Assembly (NCBI RefSeq): GCF_000002235.5
Contig: NW_022145615.1
Location: forward strand, 18,463,012 to 18,527,011
Source of the DNA: Strongylocentrotus purpuratus
Taxonomy: Eukaryota > Echinodermata > Echinoidea > Camarodonta > Strongylocentrotidae
DNA: 64,000 nt
Direction of reading: 5' to 3'
Below the pieces are notes generated by a model that was not told the DNA's origin, ran no database searches, and worked only from the letters and a program-made list of their open reading frames with translations. Of the stretch, positions 1-15,500 are shown in pieces (within the stretch, counting starts at the first letter, position 1; the number at the start of each line of letters is the position of its first letter). The translations under genes and the position numbers were made by a program.

Positions 1-3000
1 GCACTGAAAGACAGACTTAAGGCACAAAAGAGAACTCACACGTGGTACACTGCAGTACACAAATATTACAGGTTTACTTATATTTTAGTTGTGCAGTGAT
101 TTCTTGAGTTCACCCTCTTATCAAGTGTGTAATACTGAAAAAAGAAAAAAAAATAGCACACAATTTGATCACCAGATTGAAGTATTACAAACAGAATTTA
201 GCACTTTAAATGAGATAGTTTGCATTCTGAATACGTCAGTGAATACGGAAAAAAAAACATATATATTTGTATATATACTACATGAAGCTACTGTAGAATA
301 CTCTACGATTTATTTTTTCTGATATCTTTGATCATTTGTACAAAATATGTCAATATTATATAAAAGATTCTTGCATGTTTTTTCCATCTTGGTAATTATA
401 TCTGAAGTGCAATAAATGTGGATTTACGGCAATATATGTCTCTCTTTATTATCTTCTTTTTTCAAACTGGTTCTTGAATTTATACTTCTGAAAAATTGTT
501 TTTTCCAAATATGACCCCCCCCCCTCCATGTCTTATGCAAGTTGATTGAAAAGTAAGCACCGCATTAATTAATATAAATTATTGTTAAATCATCCACAAA
601 ATGATACGAGGAGGGTCTTCTAAACTAACTGTACATAAATACGAATGTTTACATGATTTTCTATGCTTGATAGATTAGCATTAAACAAGAAATGGAGTTA
701 GTTATACATAAAACTGTACATTCGTCATCACTTTACACCAAAGATAAATACAAAACATTTATTTACAAATCAACTCATGATACATTATCATGAATATTAT
801 GATTGAACGTAGCATGCAAATATTATGAAGTGAAGCACCATATTTTTATGGAGGGTTGTAAACTCCAGGTTCCAATAAGAAAAGAAAAATAATTTTGGTG
901 AAAAAATTAGGTGAAATTATTTATTGCATATGAAGGTATACAACTGTGATAACAAAAAGAAAGAAGAATTTATTGGAACGATCACCTTATTCTGTACTTG
1001 TTGCTCGGGAATTATATTGAAAACCATTCTTTTCATCTATACAGGAACAGTCGCTTTGTATCTGAACAGTTAAAATTTAAGTTACTAATCTGCACTGTGG
1101 AAAACACATATTTCCATAATTAAATTTACTATCTACAAAGTTACACAACTAAGCTCAAAGTATTTAAAGACTCATAATTATGTGCTTATCATGTTCAATG
1201 ATTTCAGAAAGTCTTCAATACATCGCATCAGTATTAAAAACATCATTATCAGCATGAATAAGCAGCATTCTTTAATATATTCATTTTCTTTATTCAGGCC
1301 ATTGATTGAAACCCAATTCTTTAGCTGAACCCATGAAAATTACAACGTTTGTTTTTTAACGCATGAGAATGCATTAATGGCCCTATAGTTTCAATAATTC
1401 GACAACGGTTTTACACTGATTTCCTAGCCTTGCATGATCTATACAACATGTCATATAGGTACAAGAATCATCCATAAGGTTTAGATAAATGTATTATTGC
1501 TTATTAAATAGTTTATATATAATTTCTTCGGCAGCATGTTTTGCTGTGAAACAAAGTTTTGCACATTTCTCGATGATGATCAGGCAGCACAATTTCTTGA
1601 AAAACATAAAACTGTTACTTGAACGAAAATTATTGCAAAGTCAATGGAAGGTTTAGACTTGCAATAAGTTCAGGTTACCAAAGTTACCAGTTTCATAGAA
1701 GTATATATGAAAAGACATATAAATACACAATATTGTAAACCCTGAATTCACGATACCACTTATTACCTTACGCGGTCTCAGAAAACCATCTGTAAAGTTG
1801 ACATATATCTAGCTAATGACGGTAGACAATATATTAACACATATAAACATGTCTCCTTCTGTTTACCAATACACACAAACTTGAAAGAGACAAAATGATT
1901 GCCTCTCTGACATATACCCTTTCCTGATTGTCTAGTTTAATTGTCAGACTGCTTTCTTGTGTTTCAATGATTCAATGCATTGGAACATTATTGCACAAAT
2001 AACTCAATATTCATATCCCATAACATTTTAATCAAAGTGTATAAGGTTTTTTTTTGGTCACATTCCTCCACCGAATGGTTGTCAAATCAAACAAACTGGT
2101 AAACTACACTTCAAGAACACCAAAATTATATAGTCTAAAACAGAATGTGATCAGTATAAATACCTAAACAAAGCGAAGCCTCGCTACTAGTATCTAAATT
2201 TCAGGTATTTAATGGTTTAGTAGTCATTCAGATTAAAAGCTACTAAGTTTTCCACCTTTAACCATTCTAAATTTATCTTTTTAGCTAAAACGCTGCAGGA
2301 GTTGTTTCTGAACTCTGAATCTTAATGTTATGATTATGTGCCTTAAAATAGGATGTTATGAGATACATTAAATGAATAAAATGGAAATAGGTTTCTGAAT
2401 TGATATTCTCAGCTGATTGTTATTTGCTTTTTCTTTAAAAGATGAAAATTACTTTCAACAGGCAATATACTTGTGCACAGCAAATTATAGCTAATGTTGT
2501 AATACATATGAATACTGCATGGTGAAAAGGGAATGTTAATACGTGAGACTATCCCGTGAAAGTCAGAGGGCGTTACAAATACACCGGGCATTGAATTAAC
2601 GTCCTTGTAGCTATCAGCAAACGAGATAATGAAAACAAATAGTCAGCATAGTATAATATTCTACCATTTACAAGTAAGAACGATCAAGATCATATTTCAA
2701 TTTAAACTAACAATTAATACCATAAAGTGTCGTCATCTTCCTAATATACTTGATAACAAACTAGATTGTCAAATGCAATATATACATGTTAAAACAAATC
2801 AAATAATAATATTATAGCGGTCTTCATGAGAGACGAAAAAGTAGTCAAACTGATCTATTACACTAGATATATACTCCTATATCCTATCTATGAAAGTATT
2901 ATGACCTTTCCTAGAATCAGTCGAGTTCACATAGGCAGTGATGGTGAGCTGGTATTATCCGCCACTGCGTGGTAGCAGATTTTACTCTTTGCTACTATAT

Positions 3001-3393
3001 CGACAATGTCTTTTCATTTGCAGTGTTGGATACGATTCTATATAATTATGGAATGTACACAAGAAATCATCTGGGTTTTTTTTAGCAAGAAGAGCGTTAA
3101 CTCAAATCCTTAAACACAGAGTTAACGTCCTTCTGTATCTAAACAGATACTTATAATGATCCACTCAAATCCACGCTATAGACACTGTAACAAATCAGAA
3201 TCCACCCAGCACCGAATACTGTCATCTAAGACGAACTCTCCGTCCTGCATGGTCCATCTCAAGAACAATCTTCAGCTCCCGAAAAAGTGATAACTTCCCT
3301 ATATAGTCAGTCTTTCAAAGAAGTCTATTCACACCATTAACAATCATTTCATAAAACAGTTTGTTGCTCCGAGGTATGTTCGGACGGAGCACC
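1..3393 (-). other. 3' flank and probable 3' UTR of the ARID3 gene
   Basis: AT-rich sequence with no convincing coding region on either strand; the short open frames here lack any recognisable protein pattern. Developmental ARID3 mRNAs usually have long 3' UTRs, so part of this is probably transcribed (inference). Reading on the minus strand, ATTAAA-type signals occur near 2207 and 1936 and an AATAAA at 1294-1289. Which one is used cannot be told from sequence. Confidence 0.4.
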
Positions 3394-3563
3394 TTATTTT
3401 GGGGAAGCGCTAGACCGGGGTACTGGTATACCGATCAAGGGATGACCTGGTACCCCCCTTGGGTAAAGAACGCCCTGGTATAAGACACTGTTCAGCTCAA
3501 TACTCATCACCAGTGAGTTGTCTCCGCGCATCTCAAAGAGAGGCATGCCATTTTCTGGGTGTG
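3394..3563 (-). CDS. dri: ARID3 coding exon 7 (REKLES beta part and stop)
   Basis: Residues 541-596 and a TAA stop. MSIELNSVLYQGVLY matches the terminal REKLES block of ARID3 (consensus like M-S-V-E-L-N-G-x-x-Y-x-G-V-L). The acceptor TTTTTCCAG|CACACC restores the frame after exon 6. Confidence 0.92.
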
Positions 3564-6500
3564 CTGGAAAAATGAAAAAGAACAAAAAAGTTGTTTGAAA
3601 TGTTAATAAAATTATGAGTTAACAAACTAATAATAAATAATCACATTGATTCTTTTGTTAAAAAAGTCTACATTATCTGATATACGCATACCACATATAT
3701 GTGTTGAGAACCTTCGAAGATAGTTAGAACAATTTTGGAAACCCACACGATTTGATTGATTTTGGGTTTTACTTTTAAAAATATATAAATTGACTGCTGC
3801 ACTTTGCTTTGGCTATGCTTTGGCTATGATTTGTACCAAAAGATTTTCTCATTAAATTTCTATTCTAAATGTTGATTTAGTCATAAATGCAGGTATTTTA
3901 TACACCTGTAAATACAAAAAAATGACTGATTTTGCATGGATGTTCAATGTGACAAGTGTAAAGGTGTAGGAATCAATCTCACGTTGTATATTACTTAGTT
4001 GATAACATGATGGTGAACTGTAATAAATTGTTGAAATAAAACAGATTAAATACCGTCTGTACTAGTTTGGCTAGGAGGGATTAGACCTCCCTGCATGGTC
4101 ACTGACAGGTGGTTATCTCATCAAATCAGCTTGCAATTAACATAAGAAAAAGGGGACCATGGGGGACCATGGGGGACCAACGGTCACCGCTAAGGCATTG
4201 TTTGCTATATAGAGGGCACAAGTAGCTTTAAGTAGTGCAATTGGGCCTTAAAAGAATGCAGAAAGATGGGAAGGAGATTTTTTGTTTCATTTTCACTCAA
4301 ACATAAAGGGCTCGTCTTACCTCTGGCGCTGCTAACTTTAAGGTGAGCTGTAGGCATGACAAGATGCTGCTGTTGGAGCTGTAATAGGCGGTGATGATGT
4401 TCCTCTGCCAGTAGAGAGCGTTTAGAAGGGGGTGGTATCGAGCCCCTCTCTGCTAGCTCAGCAAGCATAGCTGCATGGCTGAGGGTTCCTTGTCTAGGGA
4501 AACCCAGGGGTACCGGGTGGTCATCCTCAACTGAAAGTAGAAAATAAACATGTTAAAGTCTCAAAATGGATGATTTGATGACAAAAATTTGTATACACTA
4601 CTTGATAAATAGATCGTTGAAAGTTCACAGCTCATATACATACATGTAGTATATAGATTACTTTGTTTTCATAATAATTGAAATTTGGTAATCTGCTTCA
4701 GTTTAACTTCAATGATATGGTTTATGCAAGATCTTTCCAATGCAATTAATTTGAAATAAAAAAAGAGAGGCATAGAGGAGATGACAGGAATATTTCAAAA
4801 GAATGAGAACTAGCAAAGGAAACTTAGGGACAGGGAAAGGAACAGAAACAACAAGACAGTATGGGAAATACTAAATAAATAAATGAATGATAAATAAAGA
4901 AAGAAAATGGAGATAAGAGAGATAGAAGGACAACAAAGAAAGATAGACAGAGAGAGATAGAAAGAGGGAGAGAGAGAGGAATGTGAGAGTCATATAGACT
5001 TTATTCATATACAGAGAGGAAAGAAGAGAAAAGGATGATTTAGATGGGGAGAAAGATCTACAGTAAAAAGATTAAAAGTGATAAGATAGGGAGAAGAAAA
5101 AAAAGCAAAATTATGAGAGAGGGAAGGAAAAGGGGGCACAGATAGGGAGGTAACAAGAAAACAAATGTATGAGAGAGGGTAGTTGACACAGAAGAGTATG
5201 AATAGAGAGAGAGGGGATTTGTCTTCTTACTTGGTGACGTAGAAGGTGATAATCGCGGTGGTAGAGTAGGGATGCGCGATGGGTGTGGTATCATAGTAGG
5301 CGGAGGGGAACCAGAAGGGGTATGTAGATCTAACCCATGGTGGTATGCCAGGGAGGGGCCACGGGGGTGCATGTGAGGGCTGTGGTATGATGGGCGACGC
5401 CCCTCTCGTCGGTTACCATCAATGGCAGACTGGAGCTCTGAAGGGGAGCTCAGACCCTTCTTCTCACACTCGTAGGGATACAGATATTTCATATACCTGG
5501 AGAGAAATCATTCAAAGCATTACAAAAAATGTATCCCCAGTGTTTGGTGCAGGGCAGATGTCAAACATTCCATTAAAAAATCTTCTCTTGAATTCTGAAC
5601 AGATCATATCCTTGTTTTGTTTCACATATTACAGACTAATTGAATGGGCATTTTATTCTGTGCTATCATGAAGCAAACTCAACCAAGAAAACAAAACTAA
5701 ATAAAAAAAATTATAAAAAATTGACTGTAGATGTACATGGGTATTTTGTATGTGATTTCATAAATTCTTTGAGAAAACATATTCAATTCAATTCAAACGA
5801 ACATTTATTTTCTTCCAAACAATACAATTTATAAGTAGGAACATAAATATAATTAAAGAACTTGTATTACAAGGGAAAAGGCGCGAAACCCGAAAAGCAT
5901 AGCTTGTAGTGGGTACGCCCGAAACTTTTAACTTTTATGTTGTTGCTTGAAGTTCTCTGATTTGCTTAATCCAAACACTTTATAGTCAATATTCATGTAT
6001 GCACAACTGATTTCAATTCTTAGTTAACTGCTGAATAGCACCTAAAATATATTTATGAAATTACTGATTTACCCTGTAACTCTTTGAATTTTATTTTTGT
6101 TACATTTCATTTAACAAAGACCTATAAATACATGTATTATAGGAAAATATGACATTTCAAAGGGTTATCACTTTGGTTGCTTTTGATGGCTCTCTTTTCG
6201 GTCAATCCTTTGCCACACATGCAATTTTGCACAAAACAATAGGCACCAATGGATGGCAGGATTGCTTTGTGTAACACAAAGGCTTCGCAGAAATCACCCA
6301 TTTCCAATTTTGATTAACTCCGTGACCCCACTAATCTATACACCGGTATAGATTAATCTTTCACTGCAAACTGTTGAATAATCTTGAAGCCTTTGGTATA
6401 ATTTCCCATGATAAATACAATGTGACACAGGTAGGCCTTGTTTTCATCAGCTCGAGTTTGTCAAATAACCCGCTATCTTAACTATCCCGATAACAAATTG

Positions 6501-9500
6501 GTCAGTTAATGTGCGTCTTCATCAGCCCGTAGTTGCAATAACCGGGATATTTAGTCGAGAAATCATCCCGAGAAATCTCGGTCTCGTTTCCAAAATATCC
6601 CACTATTAGGGAAATAGCGGGCTAAATTGCGCCTGTCCGAGCTAGTTTGTGATGAGCGTATCGGTCTGGTGAGGACGCAATTTTGAGCTTCGGGATAATA
6701 TCCCAAGTCTGAAATCAGCGTGTTATTTGGTAAACTCGAGCTGATGAGGACAGGCCTCCTATTTGAGTGGAATATTAAGAGTTGAGTTGGAATACTTACT
6801 GTGTTCTCAGTGTGAAAGCAGCACTGGTGATGGATGCTGGTAGGTTAAGTCCTTTGGTTATCTCTCTCCATTGTTTCTTATTGATAACTTCCACTAAGCC
6901 ACCCTTGGCGACCACTAAGTTATAGAGTTCATATAGGTCCAAGACTTGCTTGGCCATGATGGGAATCCTGTTAACAGGTGTACCTGAAAAATACAAAAGG
7001 TGAAAAAGGAACATATGAGTTAATTAATTAATGTTCGAAATACATTTTGTTGGAATATTTCCATTCAACTCTAATCACCAAATAACTGCAATTGGCGGGG
7101 GAAAATAAAGTCACATGAGCACAGAGCAATTTATCTATGGTTGGTTTCAAAAGTGTCAAAGAATAAAAAATGGATACAACAATTTTAAAAAAAAAGAAGC
7201 TTTTTGGAGTTCTCACTTAAACTCAAACGAGTTCTGGTGAATACAAGAATATATAATTCAAACTGTTTGTATAATAGGGATATACAACATTAAACATGGA
7301 AACTAGGGGGGGGGGGGGAGAATGCCAACAGAAAGAAAGTTCTATTTCAACAGGAAATCTAATTATTCCTGGGTCAAGAAATCAGCCCTTATACAAAACA
7401 CTCACAAATTCCATTCTACTAATGTAAAGAAAGTAAGTACATAGTAACTGTTCTTTACTCATCTATTACAAATACATTATGATAAATATCGTTCCTCGCA
7501 TTACTACAGGTATTGAAATAAACTTTAAAAATTATACTATGAACAGCATAATCCCTTTTGTAAGAATAGGTCTAAATTTAACAGGACTATATCAATATTG
7601 AATCCCAACATGCAGTTTCTGCAAATAAAAGTGAATATCATTTGAAACTGTACACGTAAGATAAAGAATGATTAAACCCCTTTATGTGATAAAGAAATAG
7701 AAGAAAGAGAAGAAGAAGAAAAGGAGATAGTACAATGTTGGATACCCCCCCCCCTAAAAGGTAGACAGATATGTCGAGAAATAGTAAGAACGAGAGTTAG
7801 TGAAAGAAAATGTCCAAAAAAAAAGAGAAAGTGAAGGGAAAAAAATAGGCGACGGTAATGGAGTGGGGGTCGGGGTCGGTGGGGAGGATGAAAAAGATAA
7901 TACAGCAAAAATGGTTTGAAGAGAGGTATAAACATAAATTAAAAGAGATTATACTATTACTAAGAGCAAGGAGAGAGCGAGAGGGAGCGAGGGGAGAGAT
8001 AGAACTAAGGGGTGAGAGAGTAAAAGAAAGAAAATACAATGAGAAAGAGAAAAATCATTTCTAATCCATCTTTTCTAATCCAAAAAAAGAAATAAAGATT
8101 GATTCTGTACACGGCCAGGTTTTTGTCCCCCCCCCCCTCTTTTTAGGCAATAGTTTTCTTTTTAAATCAACTTTTTAAACAACAATGTTATACTGTATTA
8201 CTGTTTTGGTGGCAGCACCAGTAAAGTCTATGGCTTTCCTAGCTATCTCCACATTCATATGACATTTTTGTTGTTGTTGTATTCTATTGTAAATGTCTTC
8301 TTTAACTTGTACAATACAATATGTTCTGTATTTGATATGTTTTTTCATGAAGTGTTTTATGATGAATAAAATAAAGATCAAATCCAGATAAGGGAGGTGG
8401 AATTTATATATCAGAGAGAGAGAGAGAGAAAAGGAGAAAGAGGGAAAAACAAAAATAATGATTTGAAGAAGAAAAAAAAAAAATCTTACTGGTTTACATT
8501 TAATCTCAAATTGCTTACAAAACAACACTATTAGCAAGCGAGCAATGACTAGTAGGAAAAACAGAATCCATCTCGTAGAAATTAAGTGTTTCAATTAGAG
8601 CTTTCAGGCTGGGATATGATGTGATGACAAGATAAAAACGAAGCATAATTTAGAAATCCAATCTACATTAGAGCGTTGGTAAACACCTTGGGTTGGATTA
8701 TGCATTAGTGCCCGATGATTGCTCAAATTGCCGCGTGTACTTGAAAATAATGAGTGGAAAGGATGCCAGGAATATGGGGCTAGGAACACAAGCAGTAAAT
8801 CTAATCACTGGGAACGCAACAGCAGGAAAAGGTGCATAAAGCAGAAGTATTGTCTCCGATAAGGGAGGTGGAAATTGTATATCAAAGGCCTAATTCATTC
8901 GCATTGATACAGGAAGCTGGGCTAATTGTACATCTTCGATAATAATGCATGGCCACTTAAAACCCGCCAAGACAAAGGCAAGGGAGGTAGAATATTTTGT
9001 CACCCTACGAATTCCCTCACAGCTCGACCCTTTGTTCTGCCGTTGCGCTAGCCGTGCCCTGTGTCAAGAACGTGCTGATTTGCATGCTGGGATATTGGTT
9101 GAGTATTGATCTCTGAAAGCTTTATTAATATAACATGCCTGCCACAAGGGAGCTATAATTGTTGTGAACATGTTTTGATATCAATTCCCGTTGCCACTTA
9201 GGATTCCCACCCCCCCCCCCCTTCCCCCGTCATCACCATCTTACACCCGATATAGATATTCGCCACCCTTTCCCTATCTCTAGTCTGCCAATAAATATCA
9301 CCGACTGAAATAAATCCCTTGCCCGGGGCGATTTATTCTCCGTTGTCTTCGTATTGACGTGTGACGAAATCCTGGTCACCAAATCCGCCAGCATCAAGCC
9401 ATCGCGACAATGGCGACGGTCGATAAAAAATTGATGTTGGTGGAGATAGCCCGGGGCGATATTTACAACTCCTATTGACAATACCTGGGTGCCCTTTTCC

Positions 9501-12500
9501 TTGTAACGTCTTTGTCCCTCAGTTTTAATTCTAATGGCTTAGCTCCTTGTCCCTATTGTATTGACCCATCAATACCCCCCTCACTGACCATTCACCGAGA
9601 GCCCCTGACATATGTTCCGAAACAATAGATGACAACCTCTACATCTGTCACATCCAAACCGTCTTTTCAATGCGCATTGACATTTTTCTCCCATCTTTTA
9701 TTTGCACTTGTTTCTGCTTGGTGTTTGCGGGTACGGCGCAGTCATTGATTTTCGTTTTATTGTTTATCTAATTCTGGTCAACATGCTTATGTTCTCCCCG
9801 AAGGACAGACGCGGCATTCTACAGGACCATGATGGAAGTTAATAAACAAGTCATTTGGAAAATAAGCTAAATCATTTGGGGCTTCTTTGTCAAAAAAGAA
9901 AAACAATTAGCCAAAAATAGCCCCGTATATTTGTAATAGTTTACTGTATATAGTTAAACACAAAATTGAGATACAAGGGTATCATTTTATTCTTAACGTC
10001 ATAGCATGTAGGTGTTGTGTGACTGATTAGTACTAAAATGATAAGAATGAACACATGACAAACAAAGGCAAACTAAAAAGGCTTTAAATAAAAATATTTT
10101 AAAAAATCTGATTAACTAATCTACACCTTGGAAGGAAAGCAACGTGTGACCTTTCTTTAAGATTCCAATGCCATACAAAACATCATCATCATACTATCTC
10201 CGTCACGAGAGCTACGAGGGATTCTGAAATTGAATAAGTTCAGAATGGAGCCAGTAGCCATTTTAAGCTCTCATATCAATGACAGCTTTTCATCGTACCA
10301 ACCTGTGCGTACTTCCTATTAAGTAAGGGTTTGTGATACCCTGTATCGTACCAAACATGATCTCTATCGGCCCTTGCCTGTTGAAAACTCTCCATGTTCA
10401 CATTGGTTTTAATTTGCGAATGTTAATTTGTGGTTCAAGTTGGTTTCTAATCAGTCAAGGGTATACTTAATCCTCTATATTTCAAAGGACAATAAAAGAC
10501 TGGCAGAGCAGCTATAATTGGACTATTTCCTTATCATCAATGCACCGCTAATATTTGATGTTATGGAGCAAGTTGATAAGAAAAACATACATGAAAAAAA
10601 TGTTTCAAAAATATGGTTTTTAAATTAAAGAGGAAACATGGAAATGAAAGAGGGTTAAAGTGAATTTTTTTAAACAGTATCTTGTAATAACTCATTGGTT
10701 GAATTCGCAGGAATCATTGAATAACGGTAGTGTCTCTATTCTCATAAAAGGGTGAAACTAAAGGGTTGTATTATTGTCTTAGTTTGCTTTTCTGTACTTA
10801 TCATATCCCCTTCAATAATGAAATGTCCATAATGTGCTCTTAATCAAGCAAATGTACCTTTTCAAGTTACGCTTTCATCCAAAACATCAAAGAACACACT
10901 TTAGAAAGACAAGCGTTTTAGCCCCGTTTCAAATCAATTATTTGTCACCAAAGGCAGGCGCTAAGAGCCGGGCTCTCCACACATTATTACTACGTCCTCG
11001 AAAGTCTTGATCTCTCTTCTCTCTTCCTCTCCTTCACCTTCCGATACCTCGTCGTCTTCAAGAATCAGATCTTGGTTCTCTTCTTATTAATAGGACTGTT
11101 TTCAGCGTTCCAACCTCACCGGCTTCCGATAAAGCTAAGAGCAGAGGAAAATCTATGTCTTATCTTTTCCCGCCATGTGTTTGAGGAAATCGTCCCTCAC
11201 CACACTCATATAAGAGGATGCTGCTTTTTTTTCTTTAAAGAGCAAAACAATAATGATAATAATAATCATAATATCACCTGGGGGATGTAACATGAATGTT
11301 GGTATAAGAGGTCTTCGTGATATATCATATACGCCCACTTGGTTACATGAATGCCGATCTTGCATGCATGAGGCTACTTGACGTCTCGTATTAGAATCCT
11401 AACAGCCCGGTCCTTGGCAATTAGAAAACCGGCTCTATGCCATGCCTTACCTATCGACAGAATATCTTCACAATATTGAATACCATTTTACACTTTGGGG
11501 TTGCTACTAACTACCAAACTACAATTTTGTTTAAAAGATTCATCATGAATTAAAACAATTTTTGATTAAAGAATAATCATCCAAAATTAAAAACCCACAA
11601 GGCTTTCTCCCCCTGTTCACATTATTTTTTAACACTAATTCTTCATATGTTCCTCGTTTTTTCTCTTGTCTCAATACATTCCTTTATGCCTCCCTGACTG
11701 CACTTGATAATCATTCAGAACTAATCCCGGCTCAACTTTATGATTTATCACTCTGGAATACTCAATTTATGTCAAGAAAAACAGATGACTGTTGCGCTGA
11801 TGTTTTGTTCTAAACTCTCCAATCATTTCCTTAACTTTGAAACCATATAACATTAGTAGGCTGTCTCATGTCTGTCTACCGCTCTTGTCTCAAATAATTA
11901 AATTAAAAACAGGATACCTGGTAATCATTACCAATTTTGCTTGAAATTAATCTCATAATGACCCTATGTCCAATCACCAGATTGCCAGGAGATGAGGGAG
12001 AATTAGTTGGCTTGATGACAAACAACCACAATACGTCGCCATCACCCAGAATTAATCAAAGCCATATACCCAAGATGGGCGTGGCAATCTCAAGAAACAC
12101 CCAAATGCCCCGGGTCCTGCCTGGCTGGTTAGAAGATCTAGAGGAGAGCAGTTAGAAAAAGGGGCTTTGTATTTACTCAGAATGCTGAAAACTAGCGAAT
12201 CACCTTCCCTTCCGACATACAATAGTCTAACCATCTAGACTCCATTTGCTCAAGACATATTCTTTACAGAATTACAAGATTCCACATTGATGCACGTATG
12301 GAAAATATATACATTTCTTAAGCATCAATCAATGATTTTTATTTAAAAAATCAACTTCATGAGGGCTGTGGAAAATTTTCTTTAGAATTATTCAAGATTC
12401 ATTGATCGTTTCACTTTAACAACTGAAGATTCTTTTTTTGTCTTGCAAATTTGTTTCTCTAATTATACTGTGACCTTTTTGTGCTCATATTTCGCTTCCA

Positions 12501-15500
12501 TAGTTATTTTCCCTTCAGTCCCTACAATGATCAATTTAAATCAGTAAAAACTAAGGACTCTCAAATAATTACTTAACACATTTACAACACAGGACATAAA
12601 GATGTTCCTGAATCGTATCAAACAAGTTTTATTTCACAACTCAGTACAAAAAAAAAGACTTCTATATGTTCATGTTATGAATGGAGAGGAAACACAATTT
12701 TAGCAGTACAAGATGAGAATATGAATACATGTAAATAGGAAAGAGGGAAATTGTAATTGGAAAACTAAGACAAAAGATGGGGGGAAGGGAAATTACTAGA
12801 TGAATAACAACAACAAGATGTAGATTTTAAAAAAGGGGACAAGAGAACCAAATTTAAGAAAAGCAAGAATTTGAATAAATGAGGACAGACTGGAAAGATC
12901 AAGTGATGTTAATAATTATGACGACCAAGAACAAAAATTAAAATGACAAGACAAGATTAGACAATTAAACATACAGGGCAAGAAAACAATGAATCACGTT
13001 TCCAAAATGACCCAAAGTCTGAATTCCAAGACCATCTCGAGCAATCCTCTAGTGCCCCGTAATCATTTTTCATGCAACTTCCACATAATGGTTTTCATCA
13101 TAGGATATCAAGTTAAAGAGGAGCCCTTAATCTCCTTTTCCTCCCTTCTAAACCATAGCACCACCTCATTCCCTGGGGAGGACTTATCTCCTTATGAGCA
13201 AAGTATTACTACTTAGGTCCCCGATCAGAGCAGAGGCTCACTGCCCTCAAGTCTTCAATACACAGGTGTGTACGGTGCAGGGCATGTGCTAATTCAGTCT
13301 GACAAAATTAGTCAATTTTGTACCAATTTGCCAACATGCCGTACGCCATAATGAAATGACTTTAATACACGTATTATGATTATGAGGCTACAACTTAATT
13401 ATTCATACCCCTTGTAAAATTGATGTTATTAGTGTGCTTTTCGTAACTCGAGAATCATGAGAAGGTAAAGTGGACTGGTTGAATCAGGGCTTTTGTTGAA
13501 TGCTGTAAGATGTAAGCTTTGATTCTCAAGAAACATAAATCGGGACAAATCTATTTTTCACATCTTTGAAAATTGTATATTACTTTTATAGGAGATTGAG
13601 GTATTTAAGAAGATATGTTAAACTTATTAATAAATATAACTATGTCTGCTATGACTTTAGAAACAGATTTAATTCCCTCCTAACTATAAACAGATGAATA
13701 CATACGTGTTTGCAAAACTTCAATTCAATTTAGGATAAGGAAGCAAAGTCATCGATAATGAGAAACAACTACATGAGGCAAAATAACCTTTTACCAAAAA
13801 AGACTGAAACGTTTTTGTAGTATGAATCATTGAAGATTTAGCGAATTTGTTTTGATGTAAGAGAGGAGTAAATGGTAATTTTTTCAATGTGCAGGTAACA
13901 GTACTGCATACATAAATTAAGAATGGGGGAGGGGTAAATATTTTTAGCCTCCAACACTTGTTAATTTCTACATAAACAGACGATAATCATATCTTAATTA
14001 GAATAAGAATCTAAAATGAAATATAAGGGTGTAAGTGAAAGTAAGTTGCTGAAAAACAAACTCCCATAATCTGGCTGAAACTAGAATTGATTGATTGAGG
14101 ATTTACCAATTCAGTGGGTGTCAATGACATTGTCAAAACTTTTTGATGAAACATCCCCAGCCCCCCCCCCCCTCCCTCCCTTCTTCTATGGATTCCACTA
14201 CCAAAGGAGAGATTAAACTAGGATAGAGTTTTTCAGTTAGAGGATTAATCTATTGAAGAGAAGATAATAAGAACAAGGAATAGAGGGCAACTGTTACTTT
14301 CCCATCAGCACAAGGATTAATTTAATTCCTTGCTCTTCCTAAATAGACAGAAAAAAAAATCAATTATCTATTCATCTGCTTAGAAACTTGGACAAGTTCA
14401 TTGCATGTAAAAGATCAATCGAAGGGGGTGAGAGTGGATTCTATCGATTTCTGCTTGATTTCCTTTTCAATTACGCCGTATAAACCAGGAAGCTTTGATC
14501 GATAACCACAGAATTAGCCCCGAACTTATGTCTTGGTCTACTTAATACCATACTTTTGGCAATGAGGATTATCGTTGAAGTGGGAATTTGGAGAGAATTT
14601 CCCACAATGTCCTCTTCCTCTCTATAACCCCCCCCCCCTCCTCCTTTCACCATTCTTATTTTCTCTCTAATGTGTATCACGCATCAGTGAATTTATCTAT
14701 TTTATATTTATCTTCTTTTCTAGGATTCCATTTCTTTCATACTCACTCTCTTTTTCCTCTAACTACTCTCATCAGTACTGTAGGCATACTGCTGAAATAT
14801 TCATTACTAAATGGTTATCAACGTAACCAAAATCACTGAATTAAAATTCAAACACTGCCTGCATCATAAAATGGAGAATTCAATTTTCCACATTTGTTTC
14901 ACATCCCTATTGTGTCAAATGTTTAGAGGAATAGTGCATTTCGGGTTTCTCTCTTTAAGAATGAAACGACTTAAAGAAAACGTCCCCTCAAATGCATTTG
15001 TTTATGATTGACACATAATTTCGAAAGATACAGATTTCATCGAAATAGGTAACTCCTTTAAAAAAAAAGAATTTCATTAGATATACAAATAACGTTCATT
15101 ATTATTATTATTATTATGAATAAACGACACCTATTTCTCTGCCAAAAAAATAAATATAGGATAAATATAAACCACACAACAAATTAAATTCTACTCATTA
15201 CATTTTATTATTCATGTAGTAGAGTAGTAGACTTTATTGGATAAGTTGTTTAGCATAGGGCTAATCTGCCACAAGGTCTCCTGGCCAAGAGTTAATTCAA
15301 ATCAAATTTGATGCAAAATACTTGTTAGGTCTCAGTTGAAGACTGATAAAAAGGACAAATGCAATCTAAGAAACTTTTGCGAAAAAAAGGATTTCCTGAC
15401 TTTCTCTTTGAAAAAAAGATAAGTAAGTATTTTACATTTCTTAGAGGACAAGGAACTTCTTAAATGCCCGAACGACAGAATCAATTAAAGAACACAGGTG

